Origin: Ampelomyces quisqualis
Lineage: Eukaryota > Ascomycota > Dothideomycetes > Pleosporales > Phaeosphaeriaceae
Assembly (NCBI GenBank): GCA_018398575.1
Contig: JAGTXZ010000021.1
Coordinates: 1,116,001-1,180,000 of the forward strand
DNA: 64,000 nucleotides
Direction of reading: 5' to 3'
The notes below the pieces were generated by a model. It worked only from the letters and a program-made list of their open reading frames with translations. It was not told the DNA's origin and did no database searches. Shown here piece after piece: positions 22,541 through 32,611 of this stretch. How positions within the stretch are numbered: position 1 is the first letter of the stretch; each line of letters opens with the position of its first letter. A program made the position numbers and the translations under genes.

Positions 22541-23800
22541 TTATTTGGAAGAAAACTTACTCATAATCCCCTTCCCAACCTTTCCAACCTCCTTGCCCAC
22601 CTTCCCCAACTCCCTCCCTACAACCTTTGTAACATTCCCCATCCCCCCAGCGTTGAAGGCCCCATGTCTCCCATCTTCCCCAACCTCTAAAAACACTCTG
22701 TTCTCTTGACCACTGTTAACCCCACAGTCCCCTAACCCACCACACTCACCCCCCGGGCACCCCTTGATGAAATGCTCCACGACGCCACAACACCGCCCGC
22801 ACTCCCCCTTGCCCATGTACGGCCCTCCCTGCCCCCAACCCACGCGCATTACGCGCGCCTTTCTACCTTCCCACCCGGTCTTCGCGTCCGTAGCATGAAA
22901 AACACTCCACACCTCGGGCCCGCTAGACCACACGTCCAGCATGACGAAATTCCCATGTCCCGGCCCATACGGCGGCGTAGCGTCACGCGAGGCCTGAATC
23001 AGCGGCGTATTACTCTTACACCACGACGTGTGGTCCAGCGGGGCCCCACCGGTATAATACAACACGTTCATTTTGTACTCGCTCGTCCACGAGCCAGCGC
23101 ACGAATACACGATGCCTTGCCACCTCCCGTCGGGCGAGGCGAGGAACTGCGGCCCTTCATTTATGCCGCTGAGTCCCGAGAATTCAAACTGCAAGTCTGG
23201 CGTGGAAATGCGCTTCGGCGGGGCCCCCGTGCAGGCTGTTGGGCTGGCCATTTCGGCAATGAAGAGTTCCTGTCGGGTAGCGTTGTGCGTGGTTCCCAGC
23301 GGCCAGCCGGAATACACAAAGTATTTTGCTGAACGGAGCGTGAGCACCGTGCCGTCAATCGCCCATTGATTGTCTGGCAGGCCGCGGAATCGGCCGCAGA
23401 ATTCCCAGTCGCAGTCGGCGCAAGCGAGCGGCGATGATGTCGACAATGGGCCACGCAGAACGTACATTCTGTGACTCTTGTTTCCGACCGCGCCGTCTGC
23501 GGCCGCAAAGTACACGTACCACCGCCCCTCGAGCGCGTGGATTTCCGGCGCCCAAATGTCCGCTGAATACGGCGTGTTGGGCGGTGGACGCCAGATTACC
23601 TTCTTCGTGCACTTTTGTTCAAAGTCGAACAAGCTATCCGCGGACCAGATTTCAATGTGCCCGCCGGATGTGAAGGTCAGGTAGTATGTGCCGTTGTGCA
23701 GGAGGACAAATGGATCCGCGCAGCTACTTTCTGTGATGGTGAGGATTGTGTCGGTGTAGGCGGGTGTGTGCATGTGCATTTGTCCTGGGAAGGCTTCCAT
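22541..23800 (-). CDS. glycoside hydrolase family 43-like protein
   Basis: Five-bladed beta-propeller glycosidase of the arabinofuranosidase/xylosidase group. From the ATG at 23800 the protein is 419 aa in one exon. Catalytic residues: Asp29 (CADPFVLLHNGTYYLTF), Asp149 (WAIDGT) and Glu215 (INEGPQFL), plus the IWAPEIH motif. The C-terminus carries a Cys-rich stretch (GECGRCCG, GCPGGECGG) and a Gly/Lys repeat tail (GKVGKEVGKVGKG). No signal peptide follows this ATG although homologues are mostly secreted; the frame stays open to 23857 without another ATG, so a 5' exon may have been missed. A GTAAGT donor sits 18 bases before the stop, so the 3' end is also uncertain. Confidence 0.85.
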   Translation of the reverse strand: MEAFPGQMHMHTPAYTDTILTITESSCADPFVLLHNGTYYLTFTSGGHIEIWSADSLFDFEQKCTKKVIWRPPPNTPYSADIWAPEIHALEGRWYVYFAAADGAVGNKSHRMYVLRGPLSTSSPLACADCDWEFCGRFRGLPDNQWAIDGTVLTLRSAKYFVYSGWPLGTTHNATRQELFIAEMASPTACTGAPPKRISTPDLQFEFSGLSGINEGPQFLASPDGRWQGIVYSCAGSWTSEYKMNVLYYTGGAPLDHTSWCKSNTPLIQASRDATPPYGPGHGNFVMLDVWSSGPEVWSVFHATDAKTGWEGRKARVMRVGWGQGGPYMGKGECGRCCGVVEHFIKGCPGGECGGLGDCGVNSGQENRVFLEVGEDGRHGAFNAGGMGNVTKVVGRELGKVGKEVGKVGKGIMSKFSSK

Positions 23801-24664
23801 GTTGGTCGTTGGCGGGCAGGCAGGGTGAGGGATGGAAGTCGTTGCTCCAATCTCCAAACAAAACCGTTGATTATGAAATCCACACTCATCGATCGATCAA
23901 ATCGTCCATCTTGTCAATTGCACGTTCAAACATTCGTTCAAGTGAGTCAAAAACAACAAACCCCCCTATCCCTTCAGTGGCTGAACCCACCTGACCTGCA
24001 AACCGCCAAGTGACATCATTCCGATTCCAGTTAGAGTGCCAGTACGTATGTACATCCGCGCCGGCTCTCGTTCGAAAGGGTCATGAGATGTATCAGCCAA
24101 GCGGAAACAGCGGCCCAAAATCTGATCCACCGACCTCGATTCAGGAAGGGGAGTTCAAGCCTCAGGTAGGGTAGGTAGCTATGAGAAACGCTTCAAGGAC
24201 ACACCACACGAGGACCTTGCAGATACGACGTATACGGGCCACATTTACGCTTTCAGAGAAGAATGCTCCTAGTTCGTAAAACTTATACGGTATTTAAAAT
24301 GTTATTGAAGGTTGCTGGTCTTGTACGCAATGCCTCTACTACAAGCGCGTATGCAAGCTAAGCTCCCAATGCTCAATTTTCTCGTGCGGTTCGACAACGC
24401 AGTTACATTGATGGGAGTTGTCGATACCAAATACTAACAATAAACGGCTTTTATACAGGTAGGTTTTCATATCGCGGCGTAGCGTTGCATTGCATCTCAG
24501 CATCCAGGCGAGAGGGTATCCAAAAAGGAGCATGACCAAGCGCACAAGAAAGCTTTGCGTTGACGAAGAAAAAGGGAAATTCTGGAAATACCTGAAAGAG
24601 AACAAAACTGCCGAAAAAGTGGGATGTAAGGCATGCTCGATACCATTAATTACTCGCGTCGTGA
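23801..24664. other. intergenic, no gene seen
   Basis: Upstream side of the GH43 gene and 3' flank of SPA2. A missed 5' exon of the GH43 gene (possibly from an ATG near 23889) could lie here. Confidence 0.5.
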
Positions 24665-27405
24665 TTATAATTCAGTCTTGAGCGTTTGTTCCAGGGTGAG
24701 TTCACCAGATTCGATGCGATCGACTCGAAGAACAAGTTCCTGGAGTTTGTGTTAGCTGGTTTTTATACGTGTCCAAGGCATCGACATACCTTCAAGGCTC
24801 TCGCAGTCTTGAATGCAAGTGGCGGGATCTTATCACGACCACCTCCCCTCACGTCAATAGCTAGCATGCTCTGTCTGCAGTCGTCGAGGACCTCAACAAC
24901 GGGTATCGCATGCTTTTTCAGCGCCGGGTTGGAGAGCTTATCGACAGCATCGTAGGTTTGGTTGCCAGCGTCTTCAACAGCTTGCGTAATGTGCTCGATG
25001 TACTCGTCGATTTGTCGTTCGTCGGCTGGGGTAGATGTGGGATTTGATCGGATAAGATTAACAAGCGGTTGTATGCTCTGGACAAGAAGGGCTGTTTGGT
25101 CCTCCAGATAGTTCTTGAACTCAGTCATACCGCTGTCGACAATTTGACTTGCATCATTCATTACCGCGCTCTGTCGATCGTATCCACTGTACGGTGAGCT
25201 GTAGGTGCTGTAACCGGTGGTGTCGCTGCTGCCGCCTCGGCTGCTCTGATGGCGGTGATGGCCGATGGTGGAGGTAGTGTCGTTTGTAGGAGCATTAACA
25301 CTGTTCGGGGTCAAGGCTGCAAAGCCCGAGAAGACGGTGGGCTGGAGCGGCATCGGCCTGTCGTCATCTTCGCCCTGCTCTAATTCGTTTTGTGGAGTGG
25401 GTCGCACTTTGACATGTTTCACCAGCTCTACAACAGCGGTTGAAAGATGACTAGCAGCCGCATCCAAGAGACTGACAGGAGAGATGCCATTTGATGAGAC
25501 GTGGTTCTTCGTAGCGGTGATGAGATTGTTGGCGGTAGCACTGACCCGTGACTTGAGCTTTGCCTGCTGTTTCTCAGGACTGGCCAGGATATCTCCGCTG
25601 ATGCTGCTGTTGGGCGACTGCATTTGTGACAAAGGGGTGCTGTCAATATCTCCGGTGATTGCTCGAACAGACTTGACAACGTGACGCATGCTTTCGAGGG
25701 TCTGTTCTGAGCCTGCCGTCCTTGCCGTCTGAAGGAGCTCATCGATGCTGAGCTGGAAATTGGTGACGTGCACGTCTTTGACCATTCCGTCAGGTGTGGT
25801 AAAGCCCGGGTCGCGAGTGTAGTTGCCAATGTCGGGCGACGCCATGGCAGAAAGTCCAATGGAAGAGGCCTTGAGGGTACGGAGCTGAGTCTTGGAGCGT
25901 GCATAGCGGGACTTCCAGTCCTTGAGCTCGGCTTCCAAGGATGAGACTTGCTGGACTAGGCGTTCCTCCTTGTCAACAGCAGCATCGCTGCGCGCAGATA
26001 AGTCCCTCATCTCTTGCAAGAAGATGGATGCATCTTGTCGGACTTCTTCGGTAACTTGCTGTTGCTCAAGCAGCTCTTGCTCCAGTTGCTCGCATCGCTG
26101 TTGCCAATCTCCATCGCCAACGTCGGCGGCTCGTTGAGGAGGTCTCGACTCGAGTTCGGCGACTTGTGCGCGAAGGCTCTTTTGCACGTCTTCATTTTCG
26201 CTGCGCAACCTGTCGATGTCTGCACGAAGCGCCGAGTTGAGGTTCTCTGCCTTTTCTACCTTTTCTTCCAGCGAGTACCGAAGATCGTCCCACTCTGCGC
26301 GCTCCGACGCCGTGTTGCCATCTCGCATGCTGTCGGCATCCTTGAGGCGCTCTATTTCATCTTCCTTGTCACGTAATGCGTTCTCGAGGGTTCCTACTTT
26401 GGCCTGCAGTTCCTGGACCTGGTCTTTGAGATCGGCCACCATCTTGTCGTGCGCCATGCTCATACTGTTGATGCTCTTGTTCGTCTGTCTCCTCCCAGCG
26501 GCACCCTCCAAGTTGAAGGAATCGTCATCGTCGCCTGCACTGTCATCGTCGTCGTCGTCGTCCTCTACCAGTGTTCCCTTGTTCGGCACGATTGTGTTGG
26601 ACTGGAGAGTCCTGGGCAGCGGTCGTCCAAACGCATTGGGCGGTCCCGCATTGGGAGGTCCCGGCGTTAGTCCGCCGGGCGGTCCTCTGTTACTGGTGCG
26701 GCTGGCGATGCTGCCGTTTGGGCTGGACGAGCGCGGTGGCATGTCAGTGGCGGTGAAGCGCGGACATCGTCTCTCGAGCTCGTAGAAGACGTCGGTGGCG
26801 AGCTGGCGGAAGCGTTCAATAGGCAGCGTGGACAGCTTCTGGCGCGCTTGGTTTCGCTTCGGGTGGAAGTTGTTCTTGGGCAGGAGGAACTTGGGCGTCT
26901 CGTTGCCAGGGGCGCCTCGTGTGCGGTCGTCCTCTCTGCGTATCGACTCGTCGTAGACATCTGTGCTGAGCTCCTGGAACTGCACGGCGGACAGGCGGGT
27001 GAGCTTGTCCTTGGCGCGGCTCGGGCGCGGATTGCCCTGTGCGTCGTTGAGGTAGGGCGCCAGATAGGCCCTCAGGACCCTGAAGTGCTCGGACAGGGTC
27101 TCCTCCAGCAGCTGCATCTTCCGGTTCCGGTTGCTCTGCAGGCTCGCATCGCTCATGCGCGCGTTGTACAGCGTGGTGCCGTCGCTCGAGCGCCCAATGG
27201 AGCTGGGCGGCGAGGGATTGCCGCTCGCGGCCGGGCGCATTCCATGGCGCATGCCACCATCGGTGCTGCTGGGGTTGGTGTAGGTGGTGGGCGGCAGCGT
27301 CGGCGAGTAGGGGTTGTCGCCAGCGATGTTGTGGTAGGGGGTGATGGGGGACCAGTCCTGGCTGATGGTCGAGACGGGCGAGAGGGTGCCGTTGCGCGTG
27401 TTCAT
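24665..27405 (-). CDS. SPA2: polarisome scaffold SPA2 (SpaA)
   Basis: Organises the polarisome at hyphal tips, linking formin, MAP-kinase modules and Rho regulators. Exon 1 is 27405-24790 (872 codons), a 50-base intron follows, and exon 2 is 24739-24665 (ELVLRVDRIESGEL and on), giving 896 aa. Two Spa2-homology (GIT/SHD) repeats lie about residues 97-160 (LEETLSEHFRVLRAYLAPYL; LSAVQFQELSTDVYDE) and 190-218 (KLSTLPIERFRQLATDVFYE). A long coiled coil covers about 325-520. The C-terminal part (FKNYLEDQTALLVQSIQPLV) matches the conserved SPA2 C-terminal helical domain. An acidic Asp run lies near residue 285. The C-terminal exon is short but family-like. Confidence 0.93.
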
Positions 27406-28119
27406 TGTGTTTCGGGGCGGGTCACGAGGGGCTGTCTAGGCGGGTTCGGGGTAGTGCGTGTCGCCGTGTCAGGACTCAGCAGACGGCGGCGGAGGTGCTG
27501 AGGGTGCGGGCTGAAACGGTCCACGCAGGCGTCGAGGAGCAAAGGGAGGTGCGAGGGCCGAGGGCGGCAGCCGGGGCTAGCACGTGTTTTGAGGGTGAGA
27601 AATGCTGCCGTCCCCTTTCGCGAAGCGCGACCGGTGGTCAAAAACAAAAACAAATGAGATGCGCTGCCCAGTGCCGGCCTGCACAGTGCGCCCTGCGAGC
27701 TTGACCTGTTCCTGTTCCTGGCCGTGTCGCCGCGGCTGTCACTGGTCGCCGCGCCACGGCCAAGATCCATGGGCTGCGGCACACACGGCCATGCTAGCGG
27801 GCAACACGGGTTCACAGCGGGAATTGCTCCTTCATGCGCTGCTGAAGAGTCAAGAGTCAAGACTCCAGACGCAAGAACCAAGACGCAAGAATCAAGAAGA
27901 ATTAAGACGCAGGAATCAGGAAGAATCAAGACGCAAGATTCAACCCGCGGCATGGCCACACGTGACACCATGCAGTGCACAACGGGCGCGGGCCTAGCGT
28001 TAGCGCCCGAAGTAGGGCCAGCCAATGCCAGAGCTGGAAACCGCTATTCTGCCACCCGCTCCCGCCTTTGACACGCGCTGACATGACATCCCTCATCGCC
28101 TCGGCCCTCTCCTAGACTC
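27406..28119. other. SPA2 upstream region
   Basis: Contains a degenerate purine-rich tandem repeat (27846-27943). Plus-strand ORFs here are repeat-driven or antisense and show no domains. Confidence 0.55.
27846..27943. repeat. degenerate tandem repeat, caagacgcaagaat-type
   Basis: Short units such as caagacgcaagaatcaagaa, aagacgcaggaatcaggaag and aatcaagacgcaagatt follow one another with period near 20-23 bases. One strand is almost pyrimidine-free apart from single C or T positions. Confidence 0.7.
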
Positions 28120-29435
28120 CTAGCGAACCCTCTTGATCTTGTTGGCCGGCTGCTTCGTGCACGCCGGACACAGCCAGTCGCCCACCGGCTCCTCCTTGAT
28201 GCTCACGCACTCCCAGTGGAACCACTGATACTTGCACTCTTCGTTGTCGCATGCCACCATGTCGCCGAAGCTGATGCGCTGGCAGAAGCAGTACTTGGTG
28301 TCGTCAGACTCGTCCTCGTCCGCTTCGCCCCCACCCACCCCGGGCATCTCTTCGTCCTCGGTGCCAGCCTCGCTCGCAACGCTCTCGTCGTCCGCCGTCG
28401 TCGACGGCGACGCACGTGACCCGCCCTTGCGCCGCTTCTTGCTCATACCGGATTTGGCCGTCAGCACCTTGCGCAGTGGTTGCTGCGGCTTCGTCTTCTT
28501 GACCGTGAGTGCGTGCTTCGGTGGCCTGGGTCCGACGCTCCCTGCGCGTGAGCCGGGCGTTGAAGCTTTCGGCGTCCCTGGCCCAGTCGAGCCTTGTCGC
28601 CCCAGATGCGATGATGCCGTCGGGAGGGGACCGATGCTCCCAGTCGGCCGCCGACGCTTACTGTCGCTTCCGGCAGACATTTCGCGCTCTTGTCGAGCAT
28701 TCGCCTGTATAGCGCTCTGCGCGTTGGTGAGTCGTTGCTGGTTCAGCAGCGCTTGCGTCTGCATGTTTTGGAGTGACGGGAGCCTGGTGTTTAGATTGAC
28801 GCTCGTCGCATTCGTGATGCGTGCAATCGCTGCAGCTTGCGCGAGATTCGGGGCTCCACCGCCATGGTTGCCAGACACTGTCTGCAGTGGTGTGCTCGCG
28901 CCAGTGTTGCTGAGCGACAAAGGCGGCACCATGTTGCCAGGCGAGTCTCTCAGCAGCGATGCCATCTGCGGATCTGACGGTAGCGAGCCATCGTTTTGCA
29001 AGTCTCGCAGCTTAATGTCCAGTCGCTTGACGTGCCGGTCCAACTGTTCGCGTGAGCCGTGCCTTGGGCATGAAATGCGTAGTACTTACAAGTGCAGCAG
29101 CCTTCTCAGACAATCCTATCTTCTCTTCCTGTAGCACTTGTGCGCGTGCGTAATTTTGTAATATGACTTTCGAGTACGGCTCCTCCTTAGGGTTCTGCAC
29201 TAGGCTGCCATTGAGCTTGATGAACTTCTGCAAACTATTGTCGCGCTGCTGTATCGCGGCGCGCAGATCCGATATCTGTTGGTCCTTGGCTTGCATTTCC
29301 TCGTAGAGATGCGTAATCTCTGCGGGCAGGTTGGCCACTGGTTGATGTTAGCACGTTCTCTCTAGTAACATCAAGTACATTACCATCGTGAATGAACTGC
29401 TCCAAAACTGACGCGGCATCCTCTGCAATGGCCAT
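28120..29435 (-). CDS. ING-family PHD-finger protein (YNG2/PNG-like)
   Basis: Chromatin reader that brings histone acetyltransferase or deacetylase complexes to H3K4me3. Three exons, 29435-29384, 29337-29090 and 29043-28120, give 407 aa. The N-terminal ING helical domain (VANLPAEITHLYEEMQAKDQ) spans about 1-110. A long Ser/Pro/Thr-rich linker with a basic cluster (KKRRKGGS) follows. The C-terminal C4HC3 PHD finger has all ligands: YCFCQ, CDNEEC, FHWEC, WLCPAC. The protein ends with the basic NKIKRVR. Which yeast paralogue it corresponds to cannot be settled from sequence reading; the first-exon sequence (MAIAEDAASVLEQFIHD) is typical of the NuA4 type. Confidence 0.93.
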
Positions 29436-29874
29436 TCTGAAAGCAACTGGGTACTGAGCTGGCTGTGATGGTTGATGGTCTCAGGAAACTCTCAGCTTTG
29501 AAGTGATGCAGATCCGCATGTGAGCGGCAATGGTCCGTGAGGTTGACAAGCTCAAGAGGGCGACGTCAGGTCAAAGAGTTGAATGCGCTCGGTACTTTGA
29601 TGGAAAAGATCGACCTGTTGATGGATCTCGCAGTGAAAGAGCCGCTCGCGATCGCGTGGTCAAGGAAGCTGCGCTCAAGAAGCAAATAAGAAAACTTTGT
29701 CGGCCTCCAGACTGCGACTCTCCCTCAAATCACCCAACTTTTGGATTTGACTATCGAGTATACTTACCGAAAGCACTCCGGTGGGTTCTGCAGGCAGCAG
29801 GCGGCGTGCGTTGTGGAGATTGCATACTGATCATGTTCAGGGTTTACAGACAAAGCGGCTAGATCAGTTCTCAC
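29436..29874. other. intergenic, no gene seen
   Basis: Divergent promoter region between the ING gene and the acidic ORF. A 110-codon ORF (29530-29862 plus) lacks recognisable features and is probably chance. Confidence 0.5.
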
Positions 29875-30354
29875 GTGCTCGGCAAAATGCAGACGGCGTA
29901 CCAATCAGATGAATTCGACGACACGTCTTCCCGCGATGCGACGTCCAGCGATTACACAAACGAGGAAGACGAGGACTACGAAGAGGAAGAGGAAGAGGAA
30001 GAAGTAGAAGATAGAGATCAGGACGCCGTTGAACTGTCCGCAGCAGAGACGGATAAATTGCTGTGGGAACGACCAAGCCGTCGTACTCGTCGCAAGGCGC
30101 CTGTGAACTACATCGAAAAGAAGGTCATCCCTGCGCTGTCGCCCATCAAAGTATGTACAACTAATCGATATCGCTCTGAAATTTTGGGCAACTATCTAGG
30201 GCTTTTGAATGACCCAGATGATTTTGAAACGTGTTACCGTGCTGACGCACCGCAAAGCCCTCCCTGCCCACCAGGACGAAGACAGCAGAAGAAGTGCCAT
30301 CTAAACGCACCCAAAATCAGCCCGCTCCGCCAGAGTCATTCCTCGCTTCTGTAA
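29875..30354 (+). CDS. small acidic protein, unrecognised (possible separate gene or HOS2 leader)
   Basis: Open for 159 codons. Residues about 28-48 are a Glu/Asp run encoded by GAA/GAG repeats (29960-30010). It is followed by a basic, conserved-looking segment (ERPSRRTRRKAPVNYIEKK). A GTATGT donor at 30151 with a CTATCTAG acceptor at 30199 would shorten the product to about 94 aa (ending IKGF). The stretch directly precedes the HOS2-type gene, whose frame stays open upstream of its chosen ATG to 30243, so the two could be parts of one transcript. I found no splice pair with good signals that joins them in frame. Function unknown. Confidence 0.4.
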   Translation: MLGKMQTAYQSDEFDDTSSRDATSSDYTNEEDEDYEEEEEEEEVEDRDQDAVELSAAETDKLLWERPSRRTRRKAPVNYIEKKVIPALSPIKVCTTNRYRSEILGNYLGLLNDPDDFETCYRADAPQSPPCPPGRRQQKKCHLNAPKISPLRQSHSSLL

Positions 30355-30452
30355 TAAGATACGCGAGAGGCGAAACCGACCGTTGGCCGACGGAAACTCC
30401 TTCAAGCTTCAACCACTTTGCCACAGCAGATCCCTTGCTACCTCTCCCTACC

Positions 30453-32025
30453 ATGGGCTTCCCTGGAGCCCGGCCTTCCAATACGGGAAACAACATCGTG
30501 CAGGAGTACCTCTCTCCTAATGATGCTGACTATGTTGAGGACTTTTCGGCCTTCAAGAACCTCAGTGATGCGGAGAAAATTGAGGTGATCGCACGTGAGG
30601 CAGAGGAGCATGGTCTAGAGAAACCGCTGGGATGGAACGTATCCTTCCACTACAACCCACATGTCGAATATCATCACTTTGGAAGCTCACATCCCATGAA
30701 GCCATGGCGCTTGACGTTGACGAAACAACTGGTCCTCGCCTATGGGCTGGAGTACACCATGGACCTTTACACACCACGACCCGCAAACTTTGGGGAGCTC
30801 GCACTGTTTCACGATCGCGAATACCTTGAATATCTGAGCAAGTGAGTTGGATATTTCCCGTTACATTCAAATCTGCTAAGACGCATGCAGAATTACACCA
30901 CAAAATGCACAACCAGAAGACCCACAGTACATCTCCTACGGCTTCGGTGGCGACTCAAACGATTGTCCCGTGTTTGACGGTCTCTGGAACTACGTCTCTC
31001 TCTACAGCGGTGCATCCATGAGCGCAGCCTGGAATCTCCTCAACAAGCAATCCGACATCGCCATTAACTGGTCCGGCGGTCTGCATCATGCCAAGAAAAA
31101 CCTCGCATCTGGATTCTGCTACGTCAACGACATTGTCATCGCTATCCAACTCCTCCTAACCCAACACCAACGCGTCCTCTACATCGACATCGACGTCCAC
31201 CACGGCGACGGGGTCGAACAAGCCTTTGAATCAACTGACCGCGTATTCACACTCTCTTACCACAAATACGGCATCGACCGCCACGGCTATCCATTCTTCC
31301 CCGGGACCGGCAACATCAACGAGATGGGCCCCACTGACCCCACGAACCGCGGCAAAGGCCACAGCCTAAACATCCCGATTGACGACGGCATCGACGACAT
31401 GCAATACAAACACCTCTTCAAAACCGTGACCGGCGCCGTAATCGAGAAATACAACCCACAAGCCATCGTCCTCCAATCCGGCGCCGATTCCCTTGGTGGC
31501 GATCGCCTGGGCAGATTCAACCTCAACATCAAAGCGCACGGTTTCTGTATCGAGACGGTAAAACGCTACAACCGCCCACTCCTCCTCATAGGTGGCGGCG
31601 GCTACACACCCCGCAACGTCGCGCGCACATGGTGCCACGAAACCGCCGTCTGTGTCGGCGCAGACCTACACAACCATCTCCCACAACACATACCCTACAT
31701 CCAAGCCTTCCAGGGCGTCGAAAACGGCTCAGGCGTACTCTACCCCGACCTGCACAACGTCAAGCGCCACGACAACCTCAATACCGACGCGCACATTGCC
31801 AAACTGATTGAAAAGGCAGTCGAGAATCTGAGGTATCTCGAGGGCGCGCCTAGTGTGGTGGTCAACACCAAGGGCATTACAGAGGAGCAGATTATGAAGA
31901 TCAGGGAGATGGTAGATCAAGAAATCGAAGACGAAGGTGTCGACAGAGACTCCTTGAGCGCCGAGGGAGCGCGGAGGAAAAAGGAAAGGAACGTCGGGGG
32001 ACGCGCAGAGCGGGGCTCGAAATAA
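30453..32025 (+). CDS. HOS2: class I histone deacetylase, HOS2/HosA type
   Basis: Zinc-dependent lysine deacetylase, in yeast the catalytic subunit of the Set3 complex. Exons 30453-30841 and 30891-32025 give 507 aa. HDAC motifs: NVSFHYNPHVEYHHFG near the N-terminus, the catalytic pair in GGLHHAKK, zinc ligands in DIDVHHGDG, the GADSLGGDRLG ligand region and the transition-state Tyr in GGGGYTPRN. The HOS2 subtype is judged from the N-terminal motif and the C-terminal NTKGITEEQIMKIREMVD. The start at 30453 (MGFPGARPSN) was chosen because similarity begins soon after it; the frame is open 70 codons further upstream, so a longer N-terminus is possible. Confidence 0.93.
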
Positions 32026-32611
32026 GCCTCGTTGTCGTCGACGGACATCCCGGCGTTTTGGCATCTTTTTTTTTGGGGGGGGGGGGGTTCTTTTGCCATG
32101 GAAGGATGCTTGTTTGCATTTCATGGACACGCTCTTTGTACACACAGACGTCTTTTGCGCTCGCATGTTGCGCTGCCTACACATCGTACTTGTACCGTGG
32201 CATGCACCGATCATGGTGTGTCGCAGTATTTCTTCTTGTCCGCATCATCCGCCGTGCTAGATGCTTCGTGACTGATCTGTTCTATCTCTCCATGACCATC
32301 TGGGCCGCAGTGCTATTACTTTTCCAAGCGCAGCAACATTTCGACACGTGTCGTGCGTGCAGGCCTGTCTGCTTTTACGGTGGCGACCAAAGTCGCGGAT
32401 AAGATTCCGTGCGCTGCGGAGCACACAAGGTCTGTTCTTGAGCAGCACCCTGGGTGGAAACAGACTGTCAATGCGCATCGAACATACGAATCTGTGAATG
32501 GCACATGCCATGATAGACTTTCGTGTTTCAGGACCAACTACATAATAGTTCTACTCACTTTCTAGCAGGTCTATTCCTGCCGCATATTCTAGCTAGTCTG
32601 ATCTATACCAT
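32026..32611. other. intergenic between convergent genes
   Basis: Holds the 3' ends of the deacetylase and MFS genes and the T9-G13 tract. No gene. Confidence 0.6.
32066..32087. repeat. T9-G13 homopolymer tract
   Basis: Nine T are followed by thirteen G immediately 3' of the deacetylase gene. Prone to length error in sequencing. Confidence 0.9.

Noticed and set aside
29530..29862. 110-codon ORF between the ING gene and the acidic ORF
   Set aside because: No family pattern, no splice signals, and it lies in the divergent promoter region.
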